Shown here: one piece after another, positions 7,455 to 15,776 of the stretch
How positions within the stretch are numbered: position 1 is the first letter of the stretch
Layout of the letters: every line of letters starts with the position of its first letter
Assembly (NCBI GenBank): GCA_017469785.1
Contig: JAFUFU010000026.1
Span: 33,509 to 97,508 of the forward strand
Source of the DNA: Treponema sp.
GTDB taxonomy: Bacteria > Spirochaetota > Spirochaetia > Treponematales > Treponemataceae
DNA: 64,000 nucleotides
Reading direction: 5' to 3'
The notes under the pieces: generated by a model
Database searches by the model: none
What the model saw: only the letters and a program-made list of their open reading frames with translations
What the model was told of the DNA's origin: nothing
Translations under genes and position numbers: made by a program

Positions 7455-8470
7455 TGAAAAAAGTTTTGTGGACTTTAAAAAATAAATTCCGAAAGGTTTC
7501 ATTGAAAAGCGCCTTGCAGTGTTTTTCAATCACGTTTGGCGTATGTGCCTTGGTCCTTACGGGAACTGTTGTTTTTGCGAATCGCGCTGTTTCTGTAGAA
7601 GGTGCAGGTCAGGGCGGCTTTGAAAGCCCGGTCGGTCCTGTCACTGAAGAAATGCTTGACGGAATTGCTGAAGGCAGCTCTGAATCGGAGCCGGAGACTG
7701 AAGTCGCCGAGGCCGTTGTTTTTGATGACAGCTATCACCTGTCATATTTTGCCTACAGAATTCGCCCGGGTGATATGATTGGGAAAATCGCCGAAAAGTT
7801 TGACGTCACTCAGGACAGCATCATTTCTGTGAATAATGTCAGGAATTCCAGAACGATTCGTCCGAATGAATATCTCAAGATTCCGACAATGCCGGGAATC
7901 CTCTATACGACCAAAAAAGACGGTGAGACCATAGAGTCTATCGCTGAAAAATATAAGGTGGATGCGGCAAAATGTTCTGCCGTCAATCATATTGAGCTTT
8001 CTTCTGGAATAGCTTCTGGTTCTACGATTTTTGTTCCCGACGCGGCCCTTGACTGGGTTACACGCCAGGAAATCAACGGCGACTTGTTCCGAAAGCCGAT
8101 TCATGCCCGCTGGTACCGTTCGTCACGATTTGGCTGGCGGCCGAGTCCTTTTACCGGCGTCCGTTCTTATCACTCTGGCGTTGACATGGCTTGCCCGACC
8201 GGCACGAACATTTACGCCGCACTGCCGGGAAAGGTAACTGCGACAGGATATAACTCGACATACGGAAATTACGTGATTGTTGCCCACCATTCAGGCTACA
8301 AGACTCTCTACGGACACATGAGCGCAATAACCTGCGTTTCCGGTCAGTATGTCACCCAGGACACTAGGATTGGTCGTGTCGGAAGCACCGGCATGAGCAC
8401 AGGCCCGCACCTGCACTTTACCGTTTTCAAAAACAACAAGCAGGTCGATCCTGAAAAGCTCTGGAACTAA
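7454..8470 (+). CDS. LysM-M23 family cell-wall metallopeptidase
   Basis: This exported or membrane-anchored protein (338 aa) probably cleaves peptidoglycan cross-bridges or activates amidases. A cytoplasmic basic segment precedes one transmembrane helix (about 23-43). An acidic linker is followed by two LysM repeats (from about 97: 'IRPGDMIGKIAEKFDVTQDSI' and 'KKDGETIESIAEKYKVDAAKC'). The C-terminal M23 domain has zinc ligands in HSGVDMACPTG and HLHF and the catalytic His in YGHMS, so the active site is complete. The pairing with rlmE is by one-base overlap and is probably not functional. Confidence 0.9.
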   Translation: MKKVLWTLKNKFRKVSLKSALQCFSITFGVCALVLTGTVVFANRAVSVEGAGQGGFESPVGPVTEEMLDGIAEGSSESEPETEVAEAVVFDDSYHLSYFAYRIRPGDMIGKIAEKFDVTQDSIISVNNVRNSRTIRPNEYLKIPTMPGILYTTKKDGETIESIAEKYKVDAAKCSAVNHIELSSGIASGSTIFVPDAALDWVTRQEINGDLFRKPIHARWYRSSRFGWRPSPFTGVRSYHSGVDMACPTGTNIYAALPGKVTATGYNSTYGNYVIVAHHSGYKTLYGHMSAITCVSGQYVTQDTRIGRVGSTGMSTGPHLHFTVFKNNKQVDPEKLWN

Positions 8471-8477
8471 TCGAGTA

Positions 8478-8539
8478 AAAATCATTTTCTGTGATTTTTC
8501 TTTCTTTGCTCTAACCCCGCCTATGCGCGGGGCTTTTTT
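8478..8539 (+). terminator. double-hairpin terminator after the M23 peptidase gene
   Basis: AAAAATCA/TGATTTTT (about 8478-8499) is followed by CCCCGC/GCGGGG (8515-8520/8527-8532) and six T. It sits at the convergence with the anti-sigma gene, whose stop codon (8538-8540) is in the T run, and may also act on the opposite strand. Confidence 0.75.
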
Positions 8540-8957
8540 ATACAGCCTGGGCTTTGTCTATCTTTTTTATGAAAAAATCCATGTTTGTGGCGATGAAAAC
8601 CGCGCAATAGACAGTAATCAGGATTCCGAAAAGCACGTTGAAAATTATTGCAAAGCCTGCCCGGTCAAGATGGTTCAGGAAGATTCCGAATATTACCATC
8701 ATGAAAATCATTACGATGCCCCAGATGACCCATTTCGCGATAGAGACCGGTTTTACGGGAATCATTTCCAGGACATCCTTCAGCGGGGTGAGACGCAGCG
8801 GCTCACTGGCATAGCGCTCTGCCAGCGTAAGATAGCGGGCCTGTGAGCGGCATTTCTTGCAAGTGAGAAAATGTATGCTGACAGGAAGGGGAATCCGCTC
8901 GTATTTGTCGAGGGCGAGAAATATGTCCATGTTTTTTTCGCAAAGTTCATTCTTCAT
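8538..8957 (-). CDS. Putative membrane anti-sigma factor (zinc-finger type)
   Basis: The 139-aa protein has an N-terminal soluble part with HFLTCKKCR, an HxxxCxxC signature of the zf-HC2/ZAS anti-sigma fold. Two hydrophobic segments follow (about 74-95 and 103-125). It overlaps the ECF sigma gene upstream by 11 bp, the usual arrangement for a cognate anti-sigma factor. The likely role is to hold the sigma factor at the membrane until a signal arrives; the signal cannot be read from sequence. There is no large periplasmic sensor domain, so sensing may involve the membrane segments or the 118-aa partner protein two genes upstream. Confidence 0.75.
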   Translation of the reverse strand: MKNELCEKNMDIFLALDKYERIPLPVSIHFLTCKKCRSQARYLTLAERYASEPLRLTPLKDVLEMIPVKPVSIAKWVIWGIVMIFMMVIFGIFLNHLDRAGFAIIFNVLFGILITVYCAVFIATNMDFFIKKIDKAQAV

Positions 8958-9510
8958 AATAGCTCCTCAGTTTTTCCCGCAATATTTTTTTTGCCCTGAA
9001 TATGTGGGATTTTATTGTATTCACAGGAAGTCCTGTAATCTTGCTGATTTCCGCATGTGAATTATCATAAAAAAAGTACAGTTCCACGCAGACGGCAAAT
9101 TTTTCAGGTAAATCCTTGACGGCCTCTCGGACTGCAAGGACTGTCATCTTCCGGATTTGATTCTTTTCGGGGGATAGGCTCGTGTCTTCGATGTTTTCTT
9201 CGTCCGAGATTGGAAGGTATTCCTTTCGCCTGTTTTTTGCGTTTACGGCGGTGTTATAGGCGATTGACGTGAGCCATGTGGGAAATGATGAATCTCCCCG
9301 GAAAGACGGAAGGTTTGTGTATGCCTTGATAAAAACTTCTTGCTCAAAATCTTCTGTGTCAACCTCATTCTTGAAAAAGCTCATTCCCAAGGCATGGACT
9401 CTTGTTTTGTAGAAGGAGAGCAGCTTGGAAAATGCCGACGAGTCACCTGATAATGTAGCTTTTATGAGCGCATTGTCGCGCCGCTTAATTATCAGTTGGT
9501 CGAGAGTCAT
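8947..9510 (-). CDS. ECF-type RNA polymerase sigma factor
   Basis: This sigma-70-family factor (187 aa) contains only regions 2 and 4, as in extracytoplasmic-function sigmas. Region 2 includes 'GDSSAFSKLLSFYKTRVHALGMSFFKNEVDTEDFEQEVFIKAY' and 'FPTWLTSIAYNTAVN'. Region 4 includes 'LPEKFAVCVELYFFYDNSHAEISKITGLPVNTIKSHIFRAKKILREKL', a standard helix-turn-helix. The ATG at 9510 was chosen because MTLDQLIIKR begins the fold; the frame extends 29 codons further but only through the neighbouring gene. It overlaps the upstream membrane-protein gene by 26 bp and the anti-sigma gene downstream by 11 bp, giving a compact three-gene unit. Confidence 0.9.
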   Translation of the reverse strand: MTLDQLIIKRRDNALIKATLSGDSSAFSKLLSFYKTRVHALGMSFFKNEVDTEDFEQEVFIKAYTNLPSFRGDSSFPTWLTSIAYNTAVNAKNRRKEYLPISDEENIEDTSLSPEKNQIRKMTVLAVREAVKDLPEKFAVCVELYFFYDNSHAEISKITGLPVNTIKSHIFRAKKILREKLRSYYEE

Positions 9511-9841
9511 TGTTCCAGTTGTACAGTCTGTAGAACAAGAGAAGGCAGATTCCGATGGTGAGCGGAATAAGCCCGCCGAGAAGAGATGGAGACACACCTG
9601 TGAAAAGCGTGAAGAAAATCGAGAGCATGGCGCCGATTCCGGTTAGCAGAAGACCTAAAAGGAGTGTGGCCGCCTTGTAGTTGAAATTGCTTTTTGACTG
9701 TTCGCCGGATTTGATTTTCTGTTTGTTTTCGTGATGAATCCAAAGCAGGGCAAAGAAAATAATCGTTCCTCCGATGAAGATGCCGACAATCGGAATGAGT
9801 GAAATGATTACTTGTGCGGCAGGGGATGTGATATGTTCCAT
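9485..9841 (-). CDS. Small membrane protein of the ECF sigma operon
   Basis: The 118-aa protein has three predicted membrane segments (about 12-34, 54-77, 85-106). A hydrophilic cytoplasmic stretch HHENKQKIKSGEQSK lies between the first two and a short polar tail follows the last. I do not recognise a named family with certainty; the pattern resembles small membrane proteins (DUF6249-like) often encoded beside ECF sigma factors. It is the first gene after the ECF-type promoter at 9863-9892, with GAGAGG 10 nt before the ATG, so it is probably part of the regulon core or helps the anti-sigma factor sense the envelope. Confidence 0.7.
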   Translation of the reverse strand: MEHITSPAAQVIISLIPIVGIFIGGTIIFFALLWIHHENKQKIKSGEQSKSNFNYKAATLLLGLLLTGIGAMLSIFFTLFTGVSPSLLGGLIPLTIGICLLLFYRLYNWNNDSRPTDN

Positions 9842-9862
9842 TTCTTTTTAACCTCTCACTGA

Positions 9863-9892
9863 TTTAGACACGTCTACTTGATTTTGGTTGCA
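9863..9892 (-). promoter_or_regulatory. ECF-type autoregulatory promoter
   Basis: On the minus strand TGCAACC (9892-9886) and TGTCTAAA (9870-9863) are separated by 15 nt. This resembles the widespread ECF promoter class with an AAC-containing -35 and a CGTCTA-like -10. Transcription would start near 9856, close to the ribosome binding site GAGAGG of the 118-aa gene, and cover that gene, the sigma factor and the anti-sigma factor. Confidence 0.65.
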
Positions 9893-9895
9893 GTT

Positions 9896-10369
9896 TCAGT
9901 CTAAAAAAAGATAGTCGTTGAAATAGATGCCGGTTATTTCGCCGAGAACCAGACTTTCGTTGACTTGTGATTTCAGTTCCCGCTTTATCTTGTCCTCGCC
10001 GATTTCCAAAAGCTCTGTTTTCGTGTGAGCGGAAAAATAGTTTGACAGCAGTATTTTGAGACTCTGGTGTTTTCTGTCGAGTTCTTCGTAAAAAGCCTGA
10101 TCCGTGCCGTCATATTCAAGCCAGGGAACCAGCACGAGAACGCTTTTTTGGCCTGCCGGATCTTCTTTTGTAAAGACGCGGATTTGGCCGATGTTGTTGA
10201 AAGCTGTTTTTGTTGCCGGGACGGAGCTTGGATCTGGATCCTCATGTCGCAGACCTTCCCCGGGGTGGGCGTTTTTTGTACAAAGGGCTATTGCTGAGAC
10301 CGCTGTGATAAAAACGATGATGCCTGCAATTAGCGCAATCAGGATTTTGTTTATGTTGATTCTGTTCAT
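9896..10369 (-). CDS. FliL-like membrane protein
   Basis: This 157-aa protein has an N-terminal transmembrane helix (about 9-29) and a periplasmic domain. The end of that domain, 'LLSNYFSAHTKTELLEIGEDKIKRELKSQVNESL' followed by 'ITGIYFNDYLFLD', matches the FliL C-terminal pattern (short helix, 'hhxpktxxEL', K-rich helix, 'VxxVxFtxfhhQ'). FliL sits around the flagellar stator and affects motor output. This gene is not in a flagellar operon but 51 bp after hflX, so it may be a second FliL paralogue. GGGGAAG precedes the ATG at a good distance. Confidence 0.65.
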   Translation of the reverse strand: MNRININKILIALIAGIIVFITAVSAIALCTKNAHPGEGLRHEDPDPSSVPATKTAFNNIGQIRVFTKEDPAGQKSVLVLVPWLEYDGTDQAFYEELDRKHQSLKILLSNYFSAHTKTELLEIGEDKIKRELKSQVNESLVLGEITGIYFNDYLFLD

Positions 10370-10420
10370 TTTTCTTCCCCTGTGATTTTTGATTTTTTTT
10401 GCTGACGGGATATCTGCCGG

Positions 10421-11794
10421 CTACCAGTCCGCTCCGAATTTCTTTTTGAATCCTTTTGGAATTTCTGAGGAAACTTCGATTGGGCTTTCTGCGGCATTTT
10501 CTGCGAAAGCTGTGAGCAGGGCGGAGAGACGCGGGTTTTTCTTGAGCTCGCCGCCTTTGATTTTGACGTGGATTCCGTCATCAAGCCAGTTTTCTTCCGT
10601 TATGATGCCGGTTTTTCGTGCTTCATTCAGGAGATTTTGTTTTTCCAGCGGGAAAATGTATGAAAGCTCTTCTCCGAGAAGTTCGTCACAGATTCTTGAC
10701 GAAAGCTCTTCAAATCCTTCGTGAGTTTTCGCGCTTACTTTTACGGCGTCAGGAAAGAGCGTCATGATTTTTGCAAGCAGGGCTGGATTTTCGCTGAGCT
10801 TGTCGATTTTGTTTAGGACTATGAGCCGTGGCGTGTTTTCTGCCCCGATTTCTTCGAGGACGCGCACGACAGTATTGTACTGGAATTCCGCTTTTTCATC
10901 GCTTGCGTCAAGCACCAGCAGGATAAGGTGGGCGCGCTGGGCTTCTTCCAGCGTGGACTTGAAGGCATTTACGAGCGAGTGGGGTAGGTTCGAGATGAAA
11001 CCGACCGTGTCTGTGAGCAGAATGTTCGTGGAGAATCCTTTTTCATCCTCGCTTGTCTTTATGGAAGATTTCAGTTGCAGTTTGCGTGTGGTGGGGTCGA
11101 GGGTTGCAAAAAGCTTGTCCTCGACGAAAACGTCTGCGCCTGTGAGGGCGTTTAAAAGCGATGACTTGCCCGCGTTCGTGTAGCCGGCCAGCGCGCAGGT
11201 GGGAAGGGGGACTTTCTCACGCTTCTTTCTCTGTGTTTCCCGTTCCCGTACGACCTGCTCCAGCTCCTTTTTGAGTTGCTGGATTTTTTCACGGATTTTG
11301 CGGGTGTCCAGTTCGAGCTGGGTTTCGCCGCTTCCTTTTGAGCCGAAATTGCCTCCCCGCTGGCGTGCCATGTCGCCGTAAGAGTGGGCGAGCCTTGGAC
11401 GTGCGTATTCGAGTTGCGCGAGCTGGACCTGCAGAACGGCTTCCTTGGTCTGGGCACGGTCTGCAAAAATCCGGAGAATGACTTCCTGACGGTCAATGAC
11501 AGGAATCTTTGCCAGTTTTTCCCAGTTCCGCTGCTTGCGTGGAGTAAGCTCAAAGTCAAAAATTATGATATCAGCTTCAAGCTCTTTTGAGAGCGCCGCT
11601 ATTTCTTCTGCTTTGCCTTTCCCGATTCCATAAACGGGATTCTGTTCCATTCTGTTGAGGATGATTGAGCGGGCCTTTTCGTAGCCGAGCGTATCAACAA
11701 GCCCTTCCAGCTCGGAAATATCTGCTTTTGGTTCTCCGACAAGCAATGCCCGGATTTTTTTTTCTTCCTCTTCTTCGAGGTTGATTAATTCCAT
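10421..11794 (-). CDS. hflX: GTPase HflX
   Basis: HflX (457 aa) is a ribosome-associated GTPase that splits stalled 70S ribosomes after stress. The N-terminal domain carries the Gly-rich HflX signature near 'ARPRLAHSYGDMARQRGGNFGSKGSGETQLELD', followed by a coiled coil. The G domain has G1 GYTNAGKSSLLN, G3 DTVGF and G4 NKID. A C-terminal extension of about 90 residues is present, as in many HflX proteins. The gene leads the minus-strand cluster. Upstream, TTAAAT lies 7 nt before the ATG without a Shine-Dalgarno sequence, a weaker case of the leaderless pattern seen elsewhere here. Confidence 0.95.
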   Translation of the reverse strand: MELINLEEEEEKKIRALLVGEPKADISELEGLVDTLGYEKARSIILNRMEQNPVYGIGKGKAEEIAALSKELEADIIIFDFELTPRKQRNWEKLAKIPVIDRQEVILRIFADRAQTKEAVLQVQLAQLEYARPRLAHSYGDMARQRGGNFGSKGSGETQLELDTRKIREKIQQLKKELEQVVRERETQRKKREKVPLPTCALAGYTNAGKSSLLNALTGADVFVEDKLFATLDPTTRKLQLKSSIKTSEDEKGFSTNILLTDTVGFISNLPHSLVNAFKSTLEEAQRAHLILLVLDASDEKAEFQYNTVVRVLEEIGAENTPRLIVLNKIDKLSENPALLAKIMTLFPDAVKVSAKTHEGFEELSSRICDELLGEELSYIFPLEKQNLLNEARKTGIITEENWLDDGIHVKIKGGELKKNPRLSALLTAFAENAAESPIEVSSEIPKGFKKKFGADW

Positions 11795-11905
11795 GGGCTA
11801 TATTTAATCACAGAATCGAACAGATTTAAAGTGGAAAATAAGTTCCGGTTATCCACTTTTTTTCCCTTGCTTTTATGCTGAAAATTGCCGAAAATAGATA
11901 AAAGT

Positions 11906-14900
11906 ATGACTTCTGGCCAGAAGGTCGCTTTCAGTCTTCTTATTTCGGTTCTTGCTTTTTGCGCATTTGCTGTAGTAGCTTTTTCGGGGCTTTTTGATCT
12001 CCTTGAAGTAAATTTCTACCAGCCGGTTGTGCAGGAAGTCAAGCAGAAGAAAATCGAAGAGATTGCCGCGGCACAAAATGAATATTTTCAGACTCTCATG
12101 AAGCGATTTGATGCGTTTTCACTTTCATCCGATGTGAAGACTTATGCTTTGTCGCGCCCTGATGATGTTGCCGTAAGAGGACGTGAGCGGCTTCGCTCTG
12201 AATTAGTGACTTCTACCGCGGCCTTGTCAGGGATTCGCATCGTTGATGATAACGGCCGCAACATATATTTCAGCACTTACAGCTCTGATATCATTTCCGA
12301 TAAAAAAGGCATCTCCTATCGGAATTACAATGCTTCCGATGAACTGAACTATGATTCTGTCCGCTCAAAAAATTTGTTTCAGGCGTCATCAGAAGATAGG
12401 TGCAGAATCATAAAGGACGGTCAGAACAAGCGGATTATTTTCTCGCTTCCTTTCTATAATCCAGAGAATGAATATAAGGGCTCAATTCTTTTTTACTGCA
12501 ATCCGCTTCATTTCAGCCAGTTTCTTTACAATCGGAATCTTATTGATGTAAAAGGGTTTGCGGAACTTGTTACGGCTCCCATGAATTCAGACAAATTCGT
12601 GGATGGATTCGGAGGTTTTGTTTTCGGACTCCCGAATTACGGTCAGGAATCTATAAAATCCGAAATACTTGAAAAATGGCGTGCCGGCGACGATACATTC
12701 TGGAAATTGCAGCCTGTGGAAAATCCGGACCAAGCTGCAGCCCCTGACAAAAGCGGCTTCTATGACATGGATGCGTTCCTTGGCCGTGTAAAAAGCAATT
12801 CTCTGTGCGCATTCTCATACAGGCATGCCCGTGAAGATTTCGGATTCATCACGCTTTTGTACGGTGAAAATGAGCTGAAATTTCCACCGTATATCAGAGT
12901 TCTCCTTCTGGCGACGGCATTTGTTACTCTTTATCTTGCTATTTTCTTGATTTTGAGTTTCAAGCACGATGATGTCGTTATTATCCGTGATAAAATCCGC
13001 AGGTATGAAAGTGAATTCTTTATCGGCTACAAAAAAAATGGCGAGAATAGGGATGGCGCATATCTTCTTGAACAAAAAGAAATCCTCGAAAAGCGAATCC
13101 TGAAATCTCTTGGAAAACGAGGCGAAAAACATGCCGCAGAGTTCAAGGCGATTTTTGAAAGCAGCTGGCAGGAGTTCTCTGCGCAATTTATCGGTGCGCC
13201 TGCTGTAACAGCAAACCTTGGCCCTGCATTTAACGCCGCAGAACTAAAGGAAATCGTCAGGTCATCTCTCGAGGATATTCTCGAAAACGGAAAAATCCAG
13301 ATTAACGCGGCAACCGTAATTTCATCATCAGAGCAAAAAGAAATCCAAAATCCAGATTCTCCGGTTGAAGCTGCCCCTGCAAAGGTAAGCACAGAAGTCG
13401 CCGAAGCGGAGGACGCAGAAGAAATCGAGAAAGTCGCCGAAGCGGAAGACGCAGAAGAGATAGAGGAAATCCCCGAAGCAGAGGATGCGGAAAAAATCGA
13501 GGAAGTCGCCGAAGCGGAGGACGCGGAAGAGATAGAAGAAGTCGCCGAAGCGGAAGACGCGGAAGAGATTGAGGAAGCCGCCGAAGCGGAAGATGCGGAA
13601 GAGCTGGAGAAAGTCGCCGAAGCCGAGGATGCAGAAGAGATAGAAGAAATCCCCGAAGCAGAGGATGCGGAAGAAATCGAGGAAGTCGCCGAAGCGGAGG
13701 ATGCAGAAGAGATAGAGGAAATCCCTGAAGCGGAAGATGCAGAAGAGATAGAAGAAGTTCCCGAAGCCGAGGACGCAGAAGAGATTGAAGAAGTCGCTGA
13801 AGCGGAAGATGCAGAAGAAATCGAGGAAATCACCGAAGCCGAGGATGCAGAAGAGATAGAAGAAGTTCCCGAAGCGGAAGACGCAGAAGAGATAGAGGAA
13901 ATCCCCGAAGCAGAGGATGCGGAAAAAATCGAGGAAGTCGCCGAAGCGGAGGATGCAGAAGAGATAGAGGAAGTCGCTGAAGCGGAAGATGCAGAAGAAA
14001 TCGAGGAAATCACCGAAGCGGAAGACGCAGAAGAGATAGAAGAAATCCCCGAAGCCGAGGACGCAGAAGAAATCGAGGAAATCCCCGAAGCCGAGGATGC
14101 GGAAGAGATCGAGGAAGTCGCCGAAGCGGAAGATGCGGAAGAGCTAGAAGAAATCGAGGAGCTTTCCGGCGCTAATTCAGAGGCTGATGTCAGCGAGGAG
14201 CTGGAACCCATAACCGACATGAGCGAAGAATTGCGCTTCGGAGATGGCCGAATGCCATCCAGCGATGACGGCGATACAGATTTCTCCGCAGTCGGCGAAG
14301 AGGCACTGAAACAGAAATTTGAAGAAGAACTCGAAATGCTTCCTGAAGTCAGCGAGCGGGAAGAGCGGGCAATTGATATCGCAAAAACTCTGGAAGCCCT
14401 GCCGGAACACGCTCCCCATCTCGACGACGACGATGACGAACTTGATTCTGCAGGATTGAGCCGAAAACCATCTTTCGCTGAGAGGCATGATATTGCAAAA
14501 CTTCGGGATGCGGTGAGGTCTGTTGAAAAAATGGACACGAATCTTGAGGAACTTGAACCGATTGATGCAGCTCTGCCGGAAGAGGAGCCGGAGCAGTCTC
14601 CTTCAAAACCTTCAAACGGTTCAGAGCAGAATACAAAAATACTGCCAGAATTGCTTGATACAGATTTCTATTTGCCACATCTGTTTGACAACAACATCTA
14701 TGCCGATGACGACGTTTATAAAGATGAAGCGCTCCTTGAAAAAATAGAATTCGGTGTGCCAACTGCTGAGATTCATGATGAAGTCTATGATGAGAGCGTA
14801 GCCGAAAATTTCGTTGCTTTCCCCCTGGATTATTCTTCCCTTGACGAGGATGATGCCGATGAGAAAATGTATGAAGAGGAGCCGGCGGATGATGACAGGG

Positions 14901-15274
14901 ACAGCCTGCTCTTTTTTGAGAATCCCTTGGTTGAAAGTAATGAAAAAAAACAGAAGGAAACTCTAGAGAATACGGAGGAATCTGCCGAAAATCAAACTAC
15001 GGCTCTTGAAGATGAGCTTCCGGCATTGGAATCTGTTGTTGAGGATGATGCCGAAGAAGTCGTGACCCTTGATTCTCCGGAGGAAAATATGCCATTTATG
15101 TTTACGAAATTTAGTTTGGATGCAGATACTCAGGTCGTTGAGTTGAGCCCAGTCATGTCAGATGCAATTGTTCAGGATGCTGACGGAACATTCCGTGTTA
15201 CCGAATTCACACATCCAGAGAATGTAACCCTCGACGCTGATTTCAAAAAACTCGTAGATTCAATTTTGCGTTAG
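11906..15274 (+). CDS. Large membrane protein with 21 acidic 12-residue tandem repeats
   Basis: This is a protein of about 1,122 aa of unknown function. A signal-anchor helix (about 7-29) and an extracytoplasmic domain of about 300 residues precede a second transmembrane helix (about 332-353), a membrane topology like that of sensor proteins. The cytoplasmic part starts basic/coiled, then holds 21 copies of EAEDAEEIEExx (DNA 13403-14158), followed by about 370 mostly acidic residues with DDDDDE and SPEEN stretches. The region is strongly negative and probably extended or helical. ATG 11906 was preferred over the upstream TTG 11885 because the anchor begins right after it. It resembles T. pallidum Arp only in being an acidic repeat protein; the repeat unit differs. 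Confidence 0.85.
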   Translation: MTSGQKVAFSLLISVLAFCAFAVVAFSGLFDLLEVNFYQPVVQEVKQKKIEEIAAAQNEYFQTLMKRFDAFSLSSDVKTYALSRPDDVAVRGRERLRSELVTSTAALSGIRIVDDNGRNIYFSTYSSDIISDKKGISYRNYNASDELNYDSVRSKNLFQASSEDRCRIIKDGQNKRIIFSLPFYNPENEYKGSILFYCNPLHFSQFLYNRNLIDVKGFAELVTAPMNSDKFVDGFGGFVFGLPNYGQESIKSEILEKWRAGDDTFWKLQPVENPDQAAAPDKSGFYDMDAFLGRVKSNSLCAFSYRHAREDFGFITLLYGENELKFPPYIRVLLLATAFVTLYLAIFLILSFKHDDVVIIRDKIRRYESEFFIGYKKNGENRDGAYLLEQKEILEKRILKSLGKRGEKHAAEFKAIFESSWQEFSAQFIGAPAVTANLGPAFNAAELKEIVRSSLEDILENGKIQINAATVISSSEQKEIQNPDSPVEAAPAKVSTEVAEAEDAEEIEKVAEAEDAEEIEEIPEAEDAEKIEEVAEAEDAEEIEEVAEAEDAEEIEEAAEAEDAEELEKVAEAEDAEEIEEIPEAEDAEEIEEVAEAEDAEEIEEIPEAEDAEEIEEVPEAEDAEEIEEVAEAEDAEEIEEITEAEDAEEIEEVPEAEDAEEIEEIPEAEDAEKIEEVAEAEDAEEIEEVAEAEDAEEIEEITEAEDAEEIEEIPEAEDAEEIEEIPEAEDAEEIEEVAEAEDAEELEEIEELSGANSEADVSEELEPITDMSEELRFGDGRMPSSDDGDTDFSAVGEEALKQKFEEELEMLPEVSEREERAIDIAKTLEALPEHAPHLDDDDDELDSAGLSRKPSFAERHDIAKLRDAVRSVEKMDTNLEELEPIDAALPEEEPEQSPSKPSNGSEQNTKILPELLDTDFYLPHLFDNNIYADDDVYKDEALLEKIEFGVPTAEIHDEVYDESVAENFVAFPLDYSSLDEDDADEKMYEEEPADDDRDSLLFFENPLVESNEKKQKETLENTEESAENQTTALEDELPALESVVEDDAEEVVTLDSPEENMPFMFTKFSLDADTQVVELSPVMSDAIVQDADGTFRVTEFTHPENVTLDADFKKLVDSILR
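13403..14158 (+). repeat. 36-bp in-frame tandem repeat, 21 copies
   Basis: Units are exactly 36 bp, so the frame is kept and each encodes EAEDAEEIEE plus a variable pair (VA, IP, VP, IT or AA). Variation falls mainly at the last two residues, in K/E and I/L swaps and at synonymous third positions. Some multi-unit blocks recur, for example IP-KIEEVA-VA, which points to duplication of blocks of units. Confidence 0.97.
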
Positions 15275-15284
15275 GAAGTTGCGG

Positions 15285-15767
15285 ATGGACAGAGAACTTG
15301 CCCTTCTGAGCCTTTGCTATCTTTTTTTTGCGATTCCTTTGGCCTACATGGATTCCAGAAAATTCCGTATCTCGCTTCCGTTTTTGTGTGCGGGATTTGT
15401 GACTATTATACTCTGTCGTTTTGTCGTGCTTTCCATGCCCCTTGTCCCTGTCTGCAAAAATCTCGTATTCGCGCTTTTGTCTTCTGGCTTGATTTATGGA
15501 TGCACTAGAGTGCTAACTGATGGCGGTCTTGGCCTTGGCGATGTTTTTTTCGGGCTGTTTTCGGCCCTGTATACTGGATTTTACATGAATATAATCGCGA
15601 CTTTTTTTGCAGCATTGCTGGGAGTGATGTATTATCTGCTTTTGGCCTTGGTTCAGCGGCATAAAAAAAAGCAGATTGTGCACCGCCCGGTTTTCGCGAT
15701 TCCTTTTGTGCCATTTATCGCGTCTGCTTCAGTGCTTACAATGCTGCTTTTTTTTGTGATTGCATGA
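15285..15767 (+). CDS. A24 prepilin-peptidase-like membrane protein
   Basis: The 160-aa protein has about five hydrophobic segments. It shows the two aspartate motifs of the A24 aspartic peptidases: an early Asp before a basic turn (YMDSRKFRISLPF) and a GxGD motif (GGLGLGDVFFG) near the middle. Short A24 proteins lack the N-methylation domain of PilD and can be archaeal-type or TadV-like peptidases. It starts 10 bp after the acidic repeat protein with GGAAG 6 nt before the ATG, so the two are likely cotranscribed. No pilin or Tad gene is in the window, so the substrate is unknown. Confidence 0.65.
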   Translation: MDRELALLSLCYLFFAIPLAYMDSRKFRISLPFLCAGFVTIILCRFVVLSMPLVPVCKNLVFALLSSGLIYGCTRVLTDGGLGLGDVFFGLFSALYTGFYMNIIATFFAALLGVMYYLLLALVQRHKKKQIVHRPVFAIPFVPFIASASVLTMLLFFVIA

Positions 15768-15776
15768 TTATTTTGA

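Noticed and set aside
10366-10584. 72-residue minus-strand ORF at the hflX end
   Set aside because: Overlaps the HflX C-terminus in another frame and has a Ser/Lys-rich composition typical of a shadow.
13403-14158. CRISPR-like array with 36-bp periodicity
   Set aside because: There are no unique spacers: units abut directly and encode one peptide repeat. No cas genes are nearby.
13027-14538. 503-residue minus-strand ORF rich in SSISSASSAS
   Set aside because: It is the complement of the acidic repeat: a 36-bp in-frame repeat keeps all frames open. It has no start signal or recognisable fold.
14349-14762. 137-residue minus-strand ORF in the acidic gene
   Set aside because: Complement of the acidic C-terminal region without start signal or motif.
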